Positions 1 through 12,343 of a stretch of 64,000 bases of DNA are shown here, piece by piece. Source of the stretch: Cinnamomum chago (lineage: Eukaryota > Streptophyta > Magnoliopsida > Laurales > Lauraceae). The stretch spans positions 24,814,501 through 24,878,500 of the forward strand of contig CP142457.1 in the NCBI GenBank assembly GCA_038049695.1, read 5' to 3'. Below the pieces are notes generated by a model, which saw only the letters and a program-made list of their open reading frames with translations, was not told the DNA's origin and made no database searches. The translations under genes and the position numbers were made by a program. How positions within the stretch are numbered: position 1 is the first letter of the stretch; every line of letters begins with the position of its first letter.

Positions 1-387
1 TTGCTGATTCGGTCTCAGCCCCAGCTGCTGATATCGGGAAGTGATATTCAATTCGGCCGCGCCACCTCATCCAGTCTCGGCCACACGGATTATAACTACA
101 TCCATTGGCTACAGCTCCCATCAGAACTATTCCCTCTATAAGGCACAAGACAGACCAAGAGGAAGGTATGCATTCTCTTACATGCAACGACACTCCTCTT
201 TCTTCCTCTCCTCTTCTCCGATCACTGCTAACTTAAGCATCGGAGAGCCCTGGCTGCCCCAGCTAGGGTCCTTTGACCGCTCTCTTTTTCCTTCTCAGTT
301 TCACCAGACACGCAGCTCCTCTTCCGGTTCTTTGAGTAAGTCCCTAGAGGCATCCTAATCTTGTGAGTATATTTTTCTGCACTTACA
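1..387 (+). repeat. Tat element 5' LTR, right part (truncated by window edge)
   Basis: Matches the LTR at 15274-15945 and ends in ACTTACA at 387, followed after two bases by the primer binding site. The TATA-like CTATAAGG precedes the shared CACAAGACAGACC segment. The two LTR copies differ in length as well as in scattered bases. Confidence 0.88.
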
Positions 388-389
388 AT

Positions 390-407
390 TGGCGCCGTCT
401 GTGGGGA
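390..407 (+). promoter_or_regulatory. tRNA primer binding site of the Tat element
   Basis: TGGCGCCGTCTGTGGGGA begins two bases after the LTR end. The TGGCGCC start is the complement of a tRNA 3' end and is the usual form of primer binding site in Tat/Athila-type elements. Which tRNA it uses I cannot say with certainty (Asp- or Arg-type primers are known for this group). Confidence 0.75.
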
Positions 408-434
408 TCGATTTCTACAATCTTCCCTATCACC

Positions 435-2830
435 ATGATGAGGAGAGCTGCGAAAGGCGGAGAAACATCCAAGGTAAGGCGTGCAGGACCGTCCTCTGAC
501 CTCCTCCCTGCTAAGAAGAGGTCCGGGAAGGAACCAGTTGCAGAGGATGACGTCGAGCGTGGCCTCGTCCAAATCAACGTTCAGGAGTGTGATCCTCGCT
601 TGGAGTCTGCTCTCCGGAGGAGAAACTCTCAGCAGTAGCCCGAGGGAGGCCTCCTGACGGGTCGAAATCAGCGGAGCAAGTCTCCAGTGGTCGATGGACC
701 ACGTCCTTCTGATCAGATAGAGGATGCTGAGGATGCTGAGGACTTTGAGGATGAAGAATATAACCATAATAATGACTTCGACTCCACCCTTGAAGAGATT
801 AGAGAACAGAATGAGGTCATCAAGGATAGAGACGCTCTGATCCTCCAGCTCCAGCAGCAACTGGAAAGAGCCACGGGTTCAGCAGAGCTCCGGCAACAGT
901 CCCATCAGCACTCTCAGCAGTGGCAGCGGTTGCGACAACAGCACTCACAGCGACAATACGAGAGGACGTCTCGTGACCGGCGCCCCGACTCCCCTGAGAA
1001 GGACTTGAGGGACCATCTGAACAAGAAAAGGCACGACCGAACTCGAGACGAAGGCTCGAGCGCCAGCCATAGCTACTCGAGGAAGGCATCAAAAACCATT
1101 CCGGAGAGCAGGTATCATGATCAGGAGTGGTTGGACGCGCGCATAAGGGAAACGGTCCAGCACAACCTGGAGGTGGCTGGTCTCGGCCGAGACCAAAAGG
1201 ATGTTTGTTGCGACTCCATCGACCTCGGCGCGTCTCCTTTCTCTCGCGATATCAGAAAGTATCCCCTGCCAAAGAAGTTCACCGTCCCGAGGTTCGTCAC
1301 TTATGACGGGACCTCGGACCCAGCTACACATCTCAGGCACTTCTCCCAGAGGATGTCTGTCTGTGGAGATGAGGGCCATCTGAACTGTCGAGTCTTCTCC
1401 TCCAGTTTGGGTGACCTCCTCCTGAAGTGGTTCTGTGCGCTCCCGGAGGGGTCCATTTCGAGTTGGCAGCAGCTCCAGCAGTCCTTTATGAGGAAGTTCC
1501 AGGCCTACAGAGCCCTGCCGAAGACAGATGCGGATATCATGGCCCTGAAGATGAACCAAGGAGAAAACGTCACCCAGTTCGCGAAGCGATTCTGGACGGT
1601 CTACAGCCAGATTGAAGACTCCAAGGACGAAGTGGCCGTCTTTGCATTTCGGAATGCCTTGCTGCCAGACAGTGATCTTCGCAAAGATTTAGCCAGGAAC
1701 CCGGTATCCTCCATAACGGCGCTTATGTCCGTCGTCAACCGCTACATCGCCCAAGAGGACGACCAGGTCCGAGCTCGGGAAAACCATGGGGCTGCACAGA
1801 AGAACCGAAGTGAAATGCTTCAAAAGGAGGAGAGGGGACCGTCCCGAAGAGACGAGCCCCGAAGAGATGATTCAGGTAGACGCCGGGCGTCAGCTGGCTC
1901 GGCAAGAGCTCAGGCATTCACCTAGGAAAGAGGCAAAAGGCCCAGGCTGTCCGAAGACGCATATCGGGCAGTTAACACAATCTTCAAGGAGCCTATCCAC
2001 AGGATCATGTACAAAATCAAGAAAAGGCCGTACTTCAGCTGGCCAGAGCCCATGAAAGACGACCCGTCCACCCGAGACCAGACGAGGTTTTGTGCATATC
2101 ACAAGGAGGGCGGCCACAAGACCGAAGAGTGCAGGATACTGCGATCGCATTTAGAAAAGCTTGTCCAAGAGGGACACCTGCAGGAGTTCGTCAAGGCGGA
2201 CACCAGAGCCGACACCCGAGCCCCGCTCCGAGATGAAAGAGACCGTGACAGCGACGGGTCGGAGAAGATCATTAACGTCATCCATTTGGCTCCCCCGCCC
2301 AAGGGGAGTAACCGAGCTCGCGCCGAGGCCAGGCAAGCCTCCCACAGTAAGCAGGTCATGGCCGCCGAACTTGGCTTAGCACCGAAAAGGGCTAGGAGGG
2401 AGCGGCCCGAAATCAGGTTTACGGATGCAGACCAGGAAGGGGTGCAGCTTCCCCACAACGACCCTCTGATCGTCACCCTGAAGTTCGATTGCTCTAAGCA
2501 AGGCGTAAAGAATTGCACCGTGAAGAAGGTCCTCGTTGACCCCGGTAGTTCATCCGAGGTCCTCTATTTCGATAGCTTCCGGAGGATGGGACTGACGGAG
2601 AAGGACCTGCAGGAGGCCCGAATTCCCCTCATTGGCTTCAGCGCCAAGCCGGTGTACCCCAAGGGAAAGGTGACGTTCAAGGTCGAGGCCGGCGGCGCGT
2701 CCGTTGAGACAACCTTCATGGTGATTGATGCACCCTCACCTTACAATGCTATAGTGGGCAGGTCTTGGCTTCATAGTCTGGAGGCAGTTCCTTCCACTCT
2801 CCACCAGAAGTTGAAATTTCCTTGGGAAGG
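435..2830 (+). other. Tat element gag and protease region
   Basis: The gag capsid domain is recognisable at about 1270-1530 (PRFVTYDGTSDPATHLRHF and SWQQLQQSFMRKF), preceded by a Gln/Arg/Glu-rich coiled region. A zinc-knuckle-like CAYHKEGGHKTEEC lies at about 2090-2135. The protease domain follows at about 2470-2830 (VDPGSSSEVLYFDSF, then APSPYNAIVGRSWL). These are known gypsy functions: capsid formation and polyprotein processing. Treated as a fossil; no single changes are listed. Confidence 0.85.
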
Positions 2831-3113
2831 AAAGAATGGCAGAATTGCAATCGTCACTGTCAGAGGAGATCAGCAAGCAGCCAAGCAATGCCTGACAGCC
2901 GTGGTATCCGGAGAGAGAGAGCCCAAAGAAGTTAATATGGCCGAAATGGAGAAGAGGCTGGAGAAGAAGCTAGACGAGGTCGGCCAGGACCCAGAGAGCA
3001 AGAGCGTGGAAGACCTGACCGAAATCAGAATCGATTCGCAAGATCCGGAACGGTTCTTCTTGCTCGGCAGTTAGCTTGGAGAGCCAGAGAAGACCGAACT
3101 GGTCAAGTTCCTG

Positions 3114-4465
3114 GTGCAGAACAGAGAAGCCTTCGCCTGGACGCCTCAAGAGATGCCTGGCATCGACCCTGAGGTAATATGTCATAAATTGAATGTAGAC
3201 CCTAATCATAAACCTGTGATGCAGAAGGCTCGCAGGACTGGGGTGCCACAAACCGAAGCCATGGTCGAAGAGGTGGATAAACTGCTCGAAGCCGGCACCA
3301 TCAGAGAGGTCCAATACCCGACCTGGCTAGCCAATACCGTGGTCGTCAAGAAAAAGACTGGCAAATGGAGGGTGTGCGTCGACTTTACCGACCTAAACAA
3401 GGCCTGTCCCAAGGACAGCTTTCCCCTCCCAAAGATCGACCAGATGATCGATGCCACAACCGGACACGATAGAATGAGCTTCCTCGATGCATATCGCGGC
3501 TATCACCAGATCCCGTTGTATGGGCCGGATGAAGAGAAGACAGCTTTTATCACACCCAAAGGGACTTATTGTTATAAGGTGATGCCGTTTGGGTTGAAGA
3601 ATGCAGGAGCCACCTACCAGCGACTTGTCACCAAGATGTTCCACGATCAGCTCGGCAAGACTGTTGAAATCTACATCGATGACATGGTGGTCAAGTCCAA
3701 GCAAGCCCATACCCATTTGGCAGACCTAGCTGGAGTATTCGCCACTTTGAAGAGGTTCAAGCTCAAGCTCAACGCCTCCAAGTGCGCCTTTGGTGTCGGT
3801 TCCGGCAAATTCTTAGGAAGCTTGGTCACACGCAGAGGGATAGAGGCAAATCCAGATCAGATCCCGGCTATCCTCAGAGTGCAGAGTCCCACCTCGGCTA
3901 AAGAGGTCCAAAAGCTAACCGGAATGGCGGCCGCACTAAATCGGTTCATCAGCAGATCCTCAGATAAGTGCCGGCCTTTCTTTCAGCTTCTTAGGATGAA
4001 TTTTAAATTTCAATGGACTCCAGAATGTGACCAGGCCTTGCAGGCGCTTAAGGTCTATTTATCGTCACCTCCTCTACTGTCAACTCCGGTTCATGGAGAA
4101 TTTCTGTATTTGAACCTGGCGGTCTCGGATCATGCAGTGAGCTCGGTCCTCCTCCGAGAAGAGGATAGGGTCCAAAAATCCATCTACTATACGAGTAAAA
4201 CCCTGATTGATGCCGAGACCAGATACTTGCCACTCGAGAAGCTCGCGCTGGCACTCGTTAGTGCCTCGCGGAAGCTCTCTCATTACTTTCAAACACATAC
4301 CATAATGGTTGTTACGGAACATCCACTTAAATCTGTTTTCAGAAAAGCTGACTTTTCAGGGAGGATTTCAAGATGGGCCGTCGAACTGGGGCAGTATGAA
4401 ATTCAGTATCAGCCCAGGACAGCGATCAAAGCCCAGGTTCTGGCGGATTTCCTTGCCGAGTTCGA
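3114..4465 (+). other. Tat element reverse transcriptase and first RNase H
   Basis: The RT domain shows KKKTGKWRVCVDFTDLNKAC, FLDAYRGYHQIPL, MPFGLKNAGATYQRL and the catalytic YIDDMVVKS at about 3670-3696. The RNase H of the gypsy type follows at about 4015-4465 (YYTSKTLIDAETRYLPLEKL). Sequence style, notably DLNKACPKDSFPLP and the QIPL block, is that of the Tat lineage rather than chromoviruses. Confidence 0.92.
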
Positions 4466-4569
4466 TTCAAGTTCGGCACCAACCCAGCTCGGCACCGAAC
4501 TGGGAGGCAGGGAGCATGAGGCGCCCACGGGCTCTGAACAATCGCAATGCCAAGCCCCCACCCCAGTTT

Positions 4570-4945
4570 GGAAAGTCTTCGTCGACGGATCTTCCACCTC
4601 GAGAAAAGCCGGAGCAGGAGTCGTCCTCCAATCGCCAGAAGGACTGGTCATCGAGCAAACCCTAACCCTGGATTTCAAGGCGTCGAACAACGAAGTTGAA
4701 TACGAAGCCCTTTTAGCTGGACTGAACAGCGCCAAAATCCTCGGAGCTCAACAGCTGGTGATCTTTAGTGATTCACAGTTGGTGGCAAACCAGCTGACAG
4801 GGGACTATCAGGCTCGCGACGACCGGATGACTGCGTATTTAGCCCTGGCAAAGAAGCTGCTCGCTCAGTTCCATACGGCCGAAATCAAACAGATAGGCAG
4901 AGAAGCAAACTCCCATGCAGATGCCCTTGCGAATTTGGCCAGTGT
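4570..4945 (+). other. second (archaeal-type-like) RNase H of the Tat element
   Basis: A further RNase H reads VFVDGSSTSRKAGAGVVLQSP, NNEVEYEALLAGL, VIFSDSQLVANQ and HADALANLAS, with acidic residues at the usual positions (D in FVDGS, E in NEVEYEA, D in FSDS, D in HADAL). A second RNase H between RNase H and integrase is a known hallmark of Tat-lineage elements and related to the plant/archaeal-type RNase H. It supports the lineage call strongly. Confidence 0.88.
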
Positions 4946-5219
4946 TGTCGAAGCAGGGAGAAAACGAACCATCGAGGTGGAATCTTTGGCCGCACCCAGC
5001 ATCGAGCTCCACCCACCTCGGGAAGTGTCGTGTCTTGACCTCGGCCCGAGTTGGATGGACCCCATCATCGCCTACCTAAAGGACGACAAGCTACTCGAGG
5101 ACAGCAGCGAGGCCCATCGCATCAGACTCAAAGCAGCCTGGTTCTGGTTGTCTCCCGAAGTCAAGCTTTACAGGAAGTCGTACACAGGCCCGTACCTCCA
5201 GAGCGTTCATCCGAGCAAA

Positions 5220-6290
5220 GTGGAGGACCTTCTCTTCGAAATACATGAAGGGATCTGCGGAAGCCATATCGGAGGAAGGTCACTAGCTTACCGAGCTATC
5301 AGCCAGGGTTACTGGTGGCCCTATATGCAGAAGGATGCGCAGGTATACGCGAAGAAATGCGAGAAGTGTCAGAAATTTTCCCACTCTCTTCATCAGCCAG
5401 CACAGGACCTCAGCCCGCTTTCTAGTCCATGGCCATTCGCCCAGTGGGGGCTCGACATAGTGGGACCACTCCACCGAACTCCCGAAAATAAAAGATGGCT
5501 GATAGTAGCCACGGATTACTTCACCAAATGGATCGAAGCAGAGCCGTTGTCCTCCATCACGGAGCAAGACTCCAAAAAATTCGTATGGAAAAACATCGTC
5601 ACAAGGTTCGGTATCCCCAGAAATTGATCTCGGACAACGGGACTCAGTTCGACTCTAACCTCTTCAGAAGCTTCTGCCAGGAGCACGACATTCGTAATCG
5701 CTACTCCACCCCGGCCTACCCGCAGAGTAACGGTCAGGCGGAAATTTCCAATAAAGTAGTGCTAGACGGGCTGAAGAAACGGCTGGACAAAGCCAAAGGA
5801 AGATGGGTAGAAGAGCTCTCGAGTGTCCTATGGGCCTACCGAACTACCCCTAGGAGGTCCACTTCGGCGACACCCTTCTCCCTAGCTTACGGAATGGAGG
5901 CCGTCATTCCCTTAGAAATTGGCCTCCCTACCCTAAGGTCCGAACTCTTCGACCTGGGCCGAAATGAGATCCATCTGGCTATGGAACTGGACCTGGCCGA
6001 TGAGCGAAGAGAAGCAGCAGCAGTTCGGCTTACAGCCTATCAGCGGCAACTAGCCAGAGGCTACAATCAGAGGGTTAGAGAGAGGAAATTCTCAGTGGGA
6101 GAGCTGGTTCTTAAGAAGACACTCCCGGGGGACAGAGACCCGAATCAGGGTAAGCTGGCGCCGAATTGGCACGGACCGTTCAAAGTAACTTCTATTGCTG
6201 GGCAGTCAGCTTATCGACTTGAAGATACGGCAGGAAAACAATTACCGAGACCATGGAATGCATCACACCTCAAGAAATTCTATTTTTAAA
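5220..6290 (+). other. Tat element integrase region
   Basis: The zinc-binding N-terminus (HEGICGSHIGGRSLAYR, then CEKCQKF) lies at about 5240-5380. The DDE core follows (GLDIVGPL, DYFTKWIEAE, DNGTQFDS, PAYPQSNGQAEISNK), then the C-terminal GELVLKK and NWHGPFKV segments, ending at 6289. Integrase joins the new DNA copy to the host chromosome. Fossil copy. Confidence 0.88.
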
Positions 6291-6395
6291 TTTGTACTTG
6301 TACATTACTTTCGAGATTAATTGAACTACATTCGTCTTCGATTCGAGGCAATTTGGTGGTCGTTGGCGGTCTAGCAACAGTTCCCGCGATGGGAC

Positions 6396-6850
6396 AATGA
6401 TGAAATCGTCTAAGGTTGGCACCCAGCCACCTGGACGTGAAGCCGAAACGGCCAATGATGAAATCGTCTAAGGTTGGCACCCAGCCACCTGGATGTGAAG
6501 CCGAAACGGCCAATGATGAAATCGTCTAAGGTTGGCACCCAGCCACCTAGACGTGAAGCCGAAACGGCCGATGATGAAATCGTCTAAGGTTGGCACCCAG
6601 CCACCTAGACGTATAGCCGAAATAGCCAACGGGGAGATCGTCCAAGGTTGGCACCCAGCCACCTAGACGTGAAGCCGAAACGGCCGATGATGAAATCGTC
6701 TAAGGTTGGCACCCAGCCACCTATACGTATAGCCGAAATGGCCAACGGTGAGATCGTCCAAGGTTGGCACCCAGCCACCTAGACGTATAGCCGAAATGGC
6801 CAACGGTGAGATCGTCTAAGGTTGGCACCCAGCCACCTAGACGTATGGCC
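6396..6850 (+). repeat. tandem array of 58-bp units in the Tat 3' region
   Basis: About eight units of 58 bases each containing ATCGTCTAAGGTTGGCACCC, then AGCCACC, TAGACGT and a GCCGAAA segment. Units start near 6398, 6456, 6514, 6572 and so on. Two unit subtypes alternate in the second half (GTGAAGCCGAAACGG versus GTATAGCCGAAATGG). Tandem arrays in the 3' non-coding region are typical of Tat/Ogre-type elements and are known seeds of satellite DNA. Not a CRISPR: no unique spacers, and the host is a plant. Confidence 0.93.
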
Positions 6851-7540
6851 GAAACGACACAATTCCCGCTTGGGCATAACGGCTATGCTACCGAGATGAG
6901 TGAGCTCAACAAGGAACTAGTGCCGGTGGCATGCCCTAATCTAGTCGGTCCATCTCAATCCGAACTCACACACTTTGAAGAAAGGAGTAAATGAAAAAGA
7001 AGGAAAACAAGCAGCATCAATGGAAACTGGATCGATGCAAACTGAGAAGCTTTATTGATAGATAGATGTTTACAATTAAAATTCAGAGGTGGTTATCACC
7101 CATTCATACATTTCGTTCTCAATTTACTACGAAAGCAAAAACAAAAAGGGGAATACATCTTTCATTAAACAAAGAAACAAAAACGAAGCTCAAGACGACC
7201 CCGCTTCGACGTCGTCAATGATGACCACCGCGGGATCGGCTGTTGTGTTGGCTTCGGAAGACCCCAGGGCCGTGTCAGCGGAGGCCTCTGGAAGGGGAGC
7301 AGGGATCTCTGGCGAAGGAGAGGCAGGAGTCTCCGGAGGCGGAGAGGCAGGAGTCTCCAGAGGCGGTGAGGCTGTAGTCTCGGCAGGTGCTGGGGGCCTG
7401 AACTCAGGAGGGTTCAGATATAGCGGGTGATCTTCCGAGACCCCCATCTCCTTGAGCACGGCCCGACAGCCGAGATGGAACAGTTGCTGGCTCAGCTGCT
7501 TAATTTGATCGGTGTAGTTCCTCCCAGCATCTTCGGAGGG
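6851..7540. other. Tat 3' non-coding region and distal piece of its antisense ORF
   Basis: After the array comes about 330 bases without coding signal. From about 7540 down to 7190 the minus strand stays open and reads SEDAGRNYTDQIKQLSQQLF followed by repeated PASPPPET-like Pro/Ala/Ser/Thr units and an acidic end (VVIIDDVEAGSS). This fits the C-terminal part of the antisense ORF known from Tat elements, whose other part lies at 14105-14640 beyond the nested Athila. The plus-strand ORF seen in the same place is its shadow. Confidence 0.6.
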
Positions 7541-10500
7541 GGTAGTCGAAGACGTTCTTATTAAAGTCGGGGAATTTGTGTTTCCTGTCGATTTTGTTGT
7601 CTTGGATACCAAACACACATCTGGGGCTGAACCCAAAATTCCAGTAATTTTTGGAAGACCATTCCTAGCCACCTCTAATGCCTTGATCAATTGTAGGAAT
7701 GGAGTGATGCAAATCTCAGTTCAAGTAAACATTTTTAATGTCAGTAAGCAACCTCCTCATGAGGATGATGGGATTTTTGAAGTTAGTTACATTCATGAAT
7801 TGGTGGAAAATCACTTACCCCATTTGAAACTTGAAGATCCACTAGAGGCTTGTCTGGCCCACTTTGGAAGTGATTTTGATGTAGATGGACATATTGAGGA
7901 AGTCAATTCACTTTTAGACTCAACCCCATCCATGGATTGCTCCAGGTGGCAACCGAAGCATGAGATTTTGACTCCATCTGCTTCCCCACCTGTACCATCA
8001 ATTGTAGAGCCCCCTAAGTTAGAACTCAAGCAGTTGCCAGATACCTTGAAATATGTGTTTTTAGGCCCGCTAAAGACCCTTCCAGTGATTATAGCTTCAG
8101 ACTTGGACCCTGTCCAAGAGGAAAAACTCGTGAGAATTTTGGATACACATAAGGAAGCTATAGGGTGGTCCATTGCAGATATCAAAGGAATTAGCCCATC
8201 TGTGGTCCAGCATAGAATCCATTTGGAAGAAAATACAAAAACTTCTCGTGAACCACAGAGGTGACTGAACCCTGCAATGAAGGAAGTGGTCAGGGCAGAA
8301 GTCTTAAAATTACTTGATGCAGGGGTGCTTTACCCCATATCTGATAGTGCATGGGTGAGCCCAGTTCAAGTGGTACCAAAGAAATCTGGTATAACAGTGG
8401 TTCAAAATGAGGGCAATGAATTGGTCCCCACTCGAATACAGACTGGATGGAGGGTATGCATTGATTATAGGAAGTTGAACTCGGTCACTCGGAAAGATCA
8501 TTTTCCCCTCCCATTCATGGAGCAGATGCTCGAAAGGCTAGCCGGTGATGCATATTATTGTTTTCTTGATGGTTATTCAGGTTACAATCAAATTCCAATT
8601 GCACCCGAGGACCAGGAAAAGACCACCTTCACATGTCCGTTTGGTACTTTTGCGTACAGACGCATGCCCTTTGGGCTATGTAATGCACCGGCCACCTTTC
8701 AAAGGTGCATGTTGAGCATATTTTCTGACATGGTGGAAAGATTCATTGAGGTTTTCATGGATGATTTTTCGGTCTTTGACAATTCTTTTGAGGAGTGCTT
8801 ACATCATTTGTCCCTTGTGCTTAAAAGATGCAAAGAAAAGAATCTAGTCTTAAATTGGGAGAAATGTCATTTTATGGTAAAAAGGGGCATAGTTCTGGGA
8901 CACATTATTTCTGATGATGGAATTGAGGTGGACAAAGCAAAAATTGATTTGATCTCCAAATTGCCACCACCAAAATCAGTTAAGCAGATTCGATCATTCT
9001 TGGGCCATGCTGGTTTTTATCGTCGATTCATCAAGGATTTTAGTAAAATTGCTAAACCTTTGTGCCAATTGCTGACAAAAGAGGCCCCGTTTGAATTTGA
9101 TGAGAAGTGTCTAAAGGCCTTTGAAAGACTAAAAAGGGAACTAACTTCAGCCCCTATAATTCAGCCACCTGACTGGACCATTCCATTTGAGCTAATGTGT
9201 GATGCATCCGATACAGCTATTGGAGCTGTTTTGGGTCAACGGGTTGGGAAGCTACCTCATGTGATTTACTATGCAAGTAGGACCCTCAACGATGCACAGC
9301 TAAATTACACAACCACTGAAAAAGAATTGATCGCTGTGATTTTTGCCTTGGAGAAATTCCGGTCCTACTTGATAGGGTCCAAAGTCATCATCTACACAGA
9401 CCATGCAGCTTTGAGATACCTTATGTCCAAAAAGGATGCAAAAGCCCGATTGATCCGATGGATCCTTCTGCTACAAGAGTTTGATTTGGAAATAAGAGAT
9501 AAAAAAGGATGTGAGAATGTAGTAGCAGACCATCTTTCGAGGATACCTTTAGAGCCATCAAATGAGGTCCCACTGAATGAAAGTTTTCCTGATGAACAAT
9601 TGCTCAGTTGTTCTCAAATCCCCTGGTTCGCAGACATAATCAATTATCTTGTTACAGGAGAGATGCCCACCCATTGGTCAAAACAGGATCGATCAAAATT
9701 TCTAGCTGCGGTCAAGTACTTTTTCTGGGATGACCCGTATCTTTTTAAGTACTGTCCGGACCAGATCATCAGGAGATGCATTCCTGATCATGACCATTAC
9801 TCGGTCATTTCCTTCTGTCATGATCATGCTTGTGGGGGCCACTTTAGTTCGAAAAAGACAGTTGCAAAAGTTTTACAGTGTGGATTTTACTGGCCCACTA
9901 TCTTTAAAGATTGTCACACCTTCTGTTTGAACTGTGAGAGGTGTCAAAAGCTTGGCAAGCTCCATCGAAGGAACATGATGCCCTTGAATCCCATACTTGT
10001 GGTGGAAATTTTTGATGTGTGGGGAATTGACTTCATGGGGCCATTTCCACATTCCTTTGGAAATCTTTACATTTTGCTGGCAGTAGACTATGTTTCCAAA
10101 TGGGTAGAAGCCATACCGACAAAGAAGAATGACCACCATGTAGTGATTAAGTTCGTGAGAGATCATATCTTTTCTCGCTTTGGTACACCTAGAGCAATCA
10201 TTAGTGACGGAGGCACTCACTTTTGCAACCGTCCCTTTGAGCATTTGTTGAAAAAATATTCTGTCACCCATAAGGTTGCTACACCTTATCACCCACAAAC
10301 AAGTGGCCAAGCAGAAATTTCGAATAGGCAAATTAAACAAATTCTGGAAAAGACGGTCAATCCCACTCGGAAAGATTGGTCTTTGCGATTGATTGACGCA
10401 CTGTGGGCCTATCGAACCGCTTACAAGACACCTATTGGGATGTCCCCATATAGGTTGGTCTATGGTAAGGCTTGCCACTTGCCTGTTGAATTGGAGCATA

Positions 10501-10916
10501 GAGCTTATTGGGCCATTAAGAAGTTTAATTTTGACTTACCCACTGCGGGCACTCTGCGCAAATTGCAACTCAATGAGTTGGAAGAACTTCGAAATGATGC
10601 CTATGAGAATGCCAAGATCTACAAGGAAAGAATGAAGTTGAACCATGATAAGTCAATTCTAAGAAAATCCTTTGAACCAGGTATGAAAGTCCTTTTGTAT
10701 AATTCCCGGTTACACCTGTTTCCAGGGAAGTTACGAACCCGGTGGACTGGTCCATTCATTGTCAGAACTGTTTACTTTCATGGTGCTGTAGAAATTGAAA
10801 ATCCCAAAAATGGGGATGTTTTCAAAGTGAATGGTCAACGGTTGAAACCGTTTCTGGAACTGAAGGATAAGAACATTGAGGATATCCTTCTGGAAGACCC
10901 AATGTACCAGGACTAA
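7541..10916 (+). other. Athila protease end, RT, RNase H and integrase
   Basis: Order: protease tail (to about 7735, GRPFLATSNALINCRNGVMQ), linker, RT at about 8280-8960 ([33 protein letters not shown] and catalytic FMDD at about 8755-8766), RNase H at about 9170-9540 ([21 protein letters not shown]), integrase at about 9780-10700 ([57 protein letters not shown]). RT to integrase forms one long open frame of 879 codons ending at 10916, which suggests a young copy. Confidence 0.92.
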
Positions 10917-12343
10917 TCATTTTTGGTCACGTCGGGCTGACGACATTAAACTTAGCGCTGATTGGGAGGCAACCCAATTTTGGAAGGTAATTGAGCTGGT
11001 TGATCACATTCTTTTGCATTCACCCTACGTGGTAAGATTTTTCAGATTTTCCTTATTGTTCATTTTCACATTACACATGCATTCATAACATTGAGGACAA
11101 TGTTGAATTTAGGTTTGGGGGTGTGAGTTAGAACATAACATGTGATCATTTGTTCAATTTTCATTCTACATTTTCTTTTTCGCTTTGCTTTGGCTTTTAG
11201 GTGTGTTAAAAAAAAAATTTGCTACTGTTAGGTTAGAGGGAAACTTTCAAGAGAATTTTTATTGGTTGAAGATATTTAGTTTGAACAAAAGAAAACAATG
11301 GTTCACTATTTTATTTACGGAAAGAGTTTTTGGAAAAGTGCTGAGTTTTGATCCCTCACTTTTACACAGATTGTATACGTTTTCAAGGTTTTGAATGAGA
11401 AGCTATGATTTCCGTTTTTCTTTGATGATTGAAAATGGAAAATCGACCCTTAGTGCACAGAGCTTCCTAGTTTGATGGGTGGATACCTATTGTTGCCTAT
11501 TGTTGGGGGACCGCAAAAAAAAAAAAAAAAAAAAGGAAAAAAAAAGTGTTTAGTTAAAAGTCTTGAAAAGAATAAAAAATTGTGTGACTAGTTTGGGTTC
11601 GTAGCCTTTTTAACCCGAGTCAGTAAGTCCGTAGGGGTATTTACATACCTAGTGCCCTAAAATCATCTGATTTGGGAGTCATTGGCCTAATGCTCGTTAC
11701 ATGAGTTAATTAGAAAGCTTAAGGGACCTAGGCATTGCACAGTCACATGTGCGTGTTAAAAAAAAAATGCAAAAAAAAAAAAAAAAGCGTCCTTTGGAAA
11801 AAGCAGTAGTGCGAAAGCCGTCATTATCACCTTCAGTGGAAGACTGTTTTTCTTTGCTACATTTAGGCGACCCTGAAAAAAAAAATTTGGAAATTATTGG
11901 TGGATCATTTGATGCTTTGTATGTATACATGCTTTTCACCGTGCACGATCAATTAGCATGATTTCGAGAATTTCTGACCAAAAGATGGGATTGGTGAACC
12001 GAATTTAAGATTTTTCTTTGAAAATTTCGTGAACCGAGAATAGTCAGTGTCAATAGACTTACTCTTGGAAGAAGTTTCCCTAGATTTTGTTAAGCTTTAA
12101 AATCTTATCTTTTGAAAAAAAAAAAAAAGAATTTTGTGGGTATATTCACTGCAAACCCTCACGAGGCACAACTCGTCCACTAGGGGGAACCTAGGGGTTT
12201 AAGGGCTTATTGCATACGCTAAATGCAATCGAGAGGGCCAGCGAAAGTGGCATTTTTCTTTTCTTCTTTGCATTTGTTAGGATAGTAAACTTCTCCTTTT
12301 TCACTTATTTTGCTCGAGGACTAGCAAAAAACTGGTTTGAGGG
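10917..12343 (+). other. Athila 3' untranslated region
   Basis: No convincing coding sequence. It contains several A-runs (about 11514-11534, 11757-11787, 12113-12128), and a polypurine-like stretch immediately before the LTR (GGTTTGAGGG near 12334-12343). Athila elements often carry an env-like ORF here; I see none. Confidence 0.6.

Noticed and set aside
228-860. 210-codon open frame on the minus strand over the Tat LTR and leader
   Set aside because: It runs antisense across LTR, primer site and gag leader, has no recognisable domain, and recurs partly in the other LTR. Chance opening in GC-richer DNA.
6396-6850. Regularly repeated units that could suggest a CRISPR array
   Set aside because: Units are head-to-tail without variable spacers, inside a plant retrotransposon.
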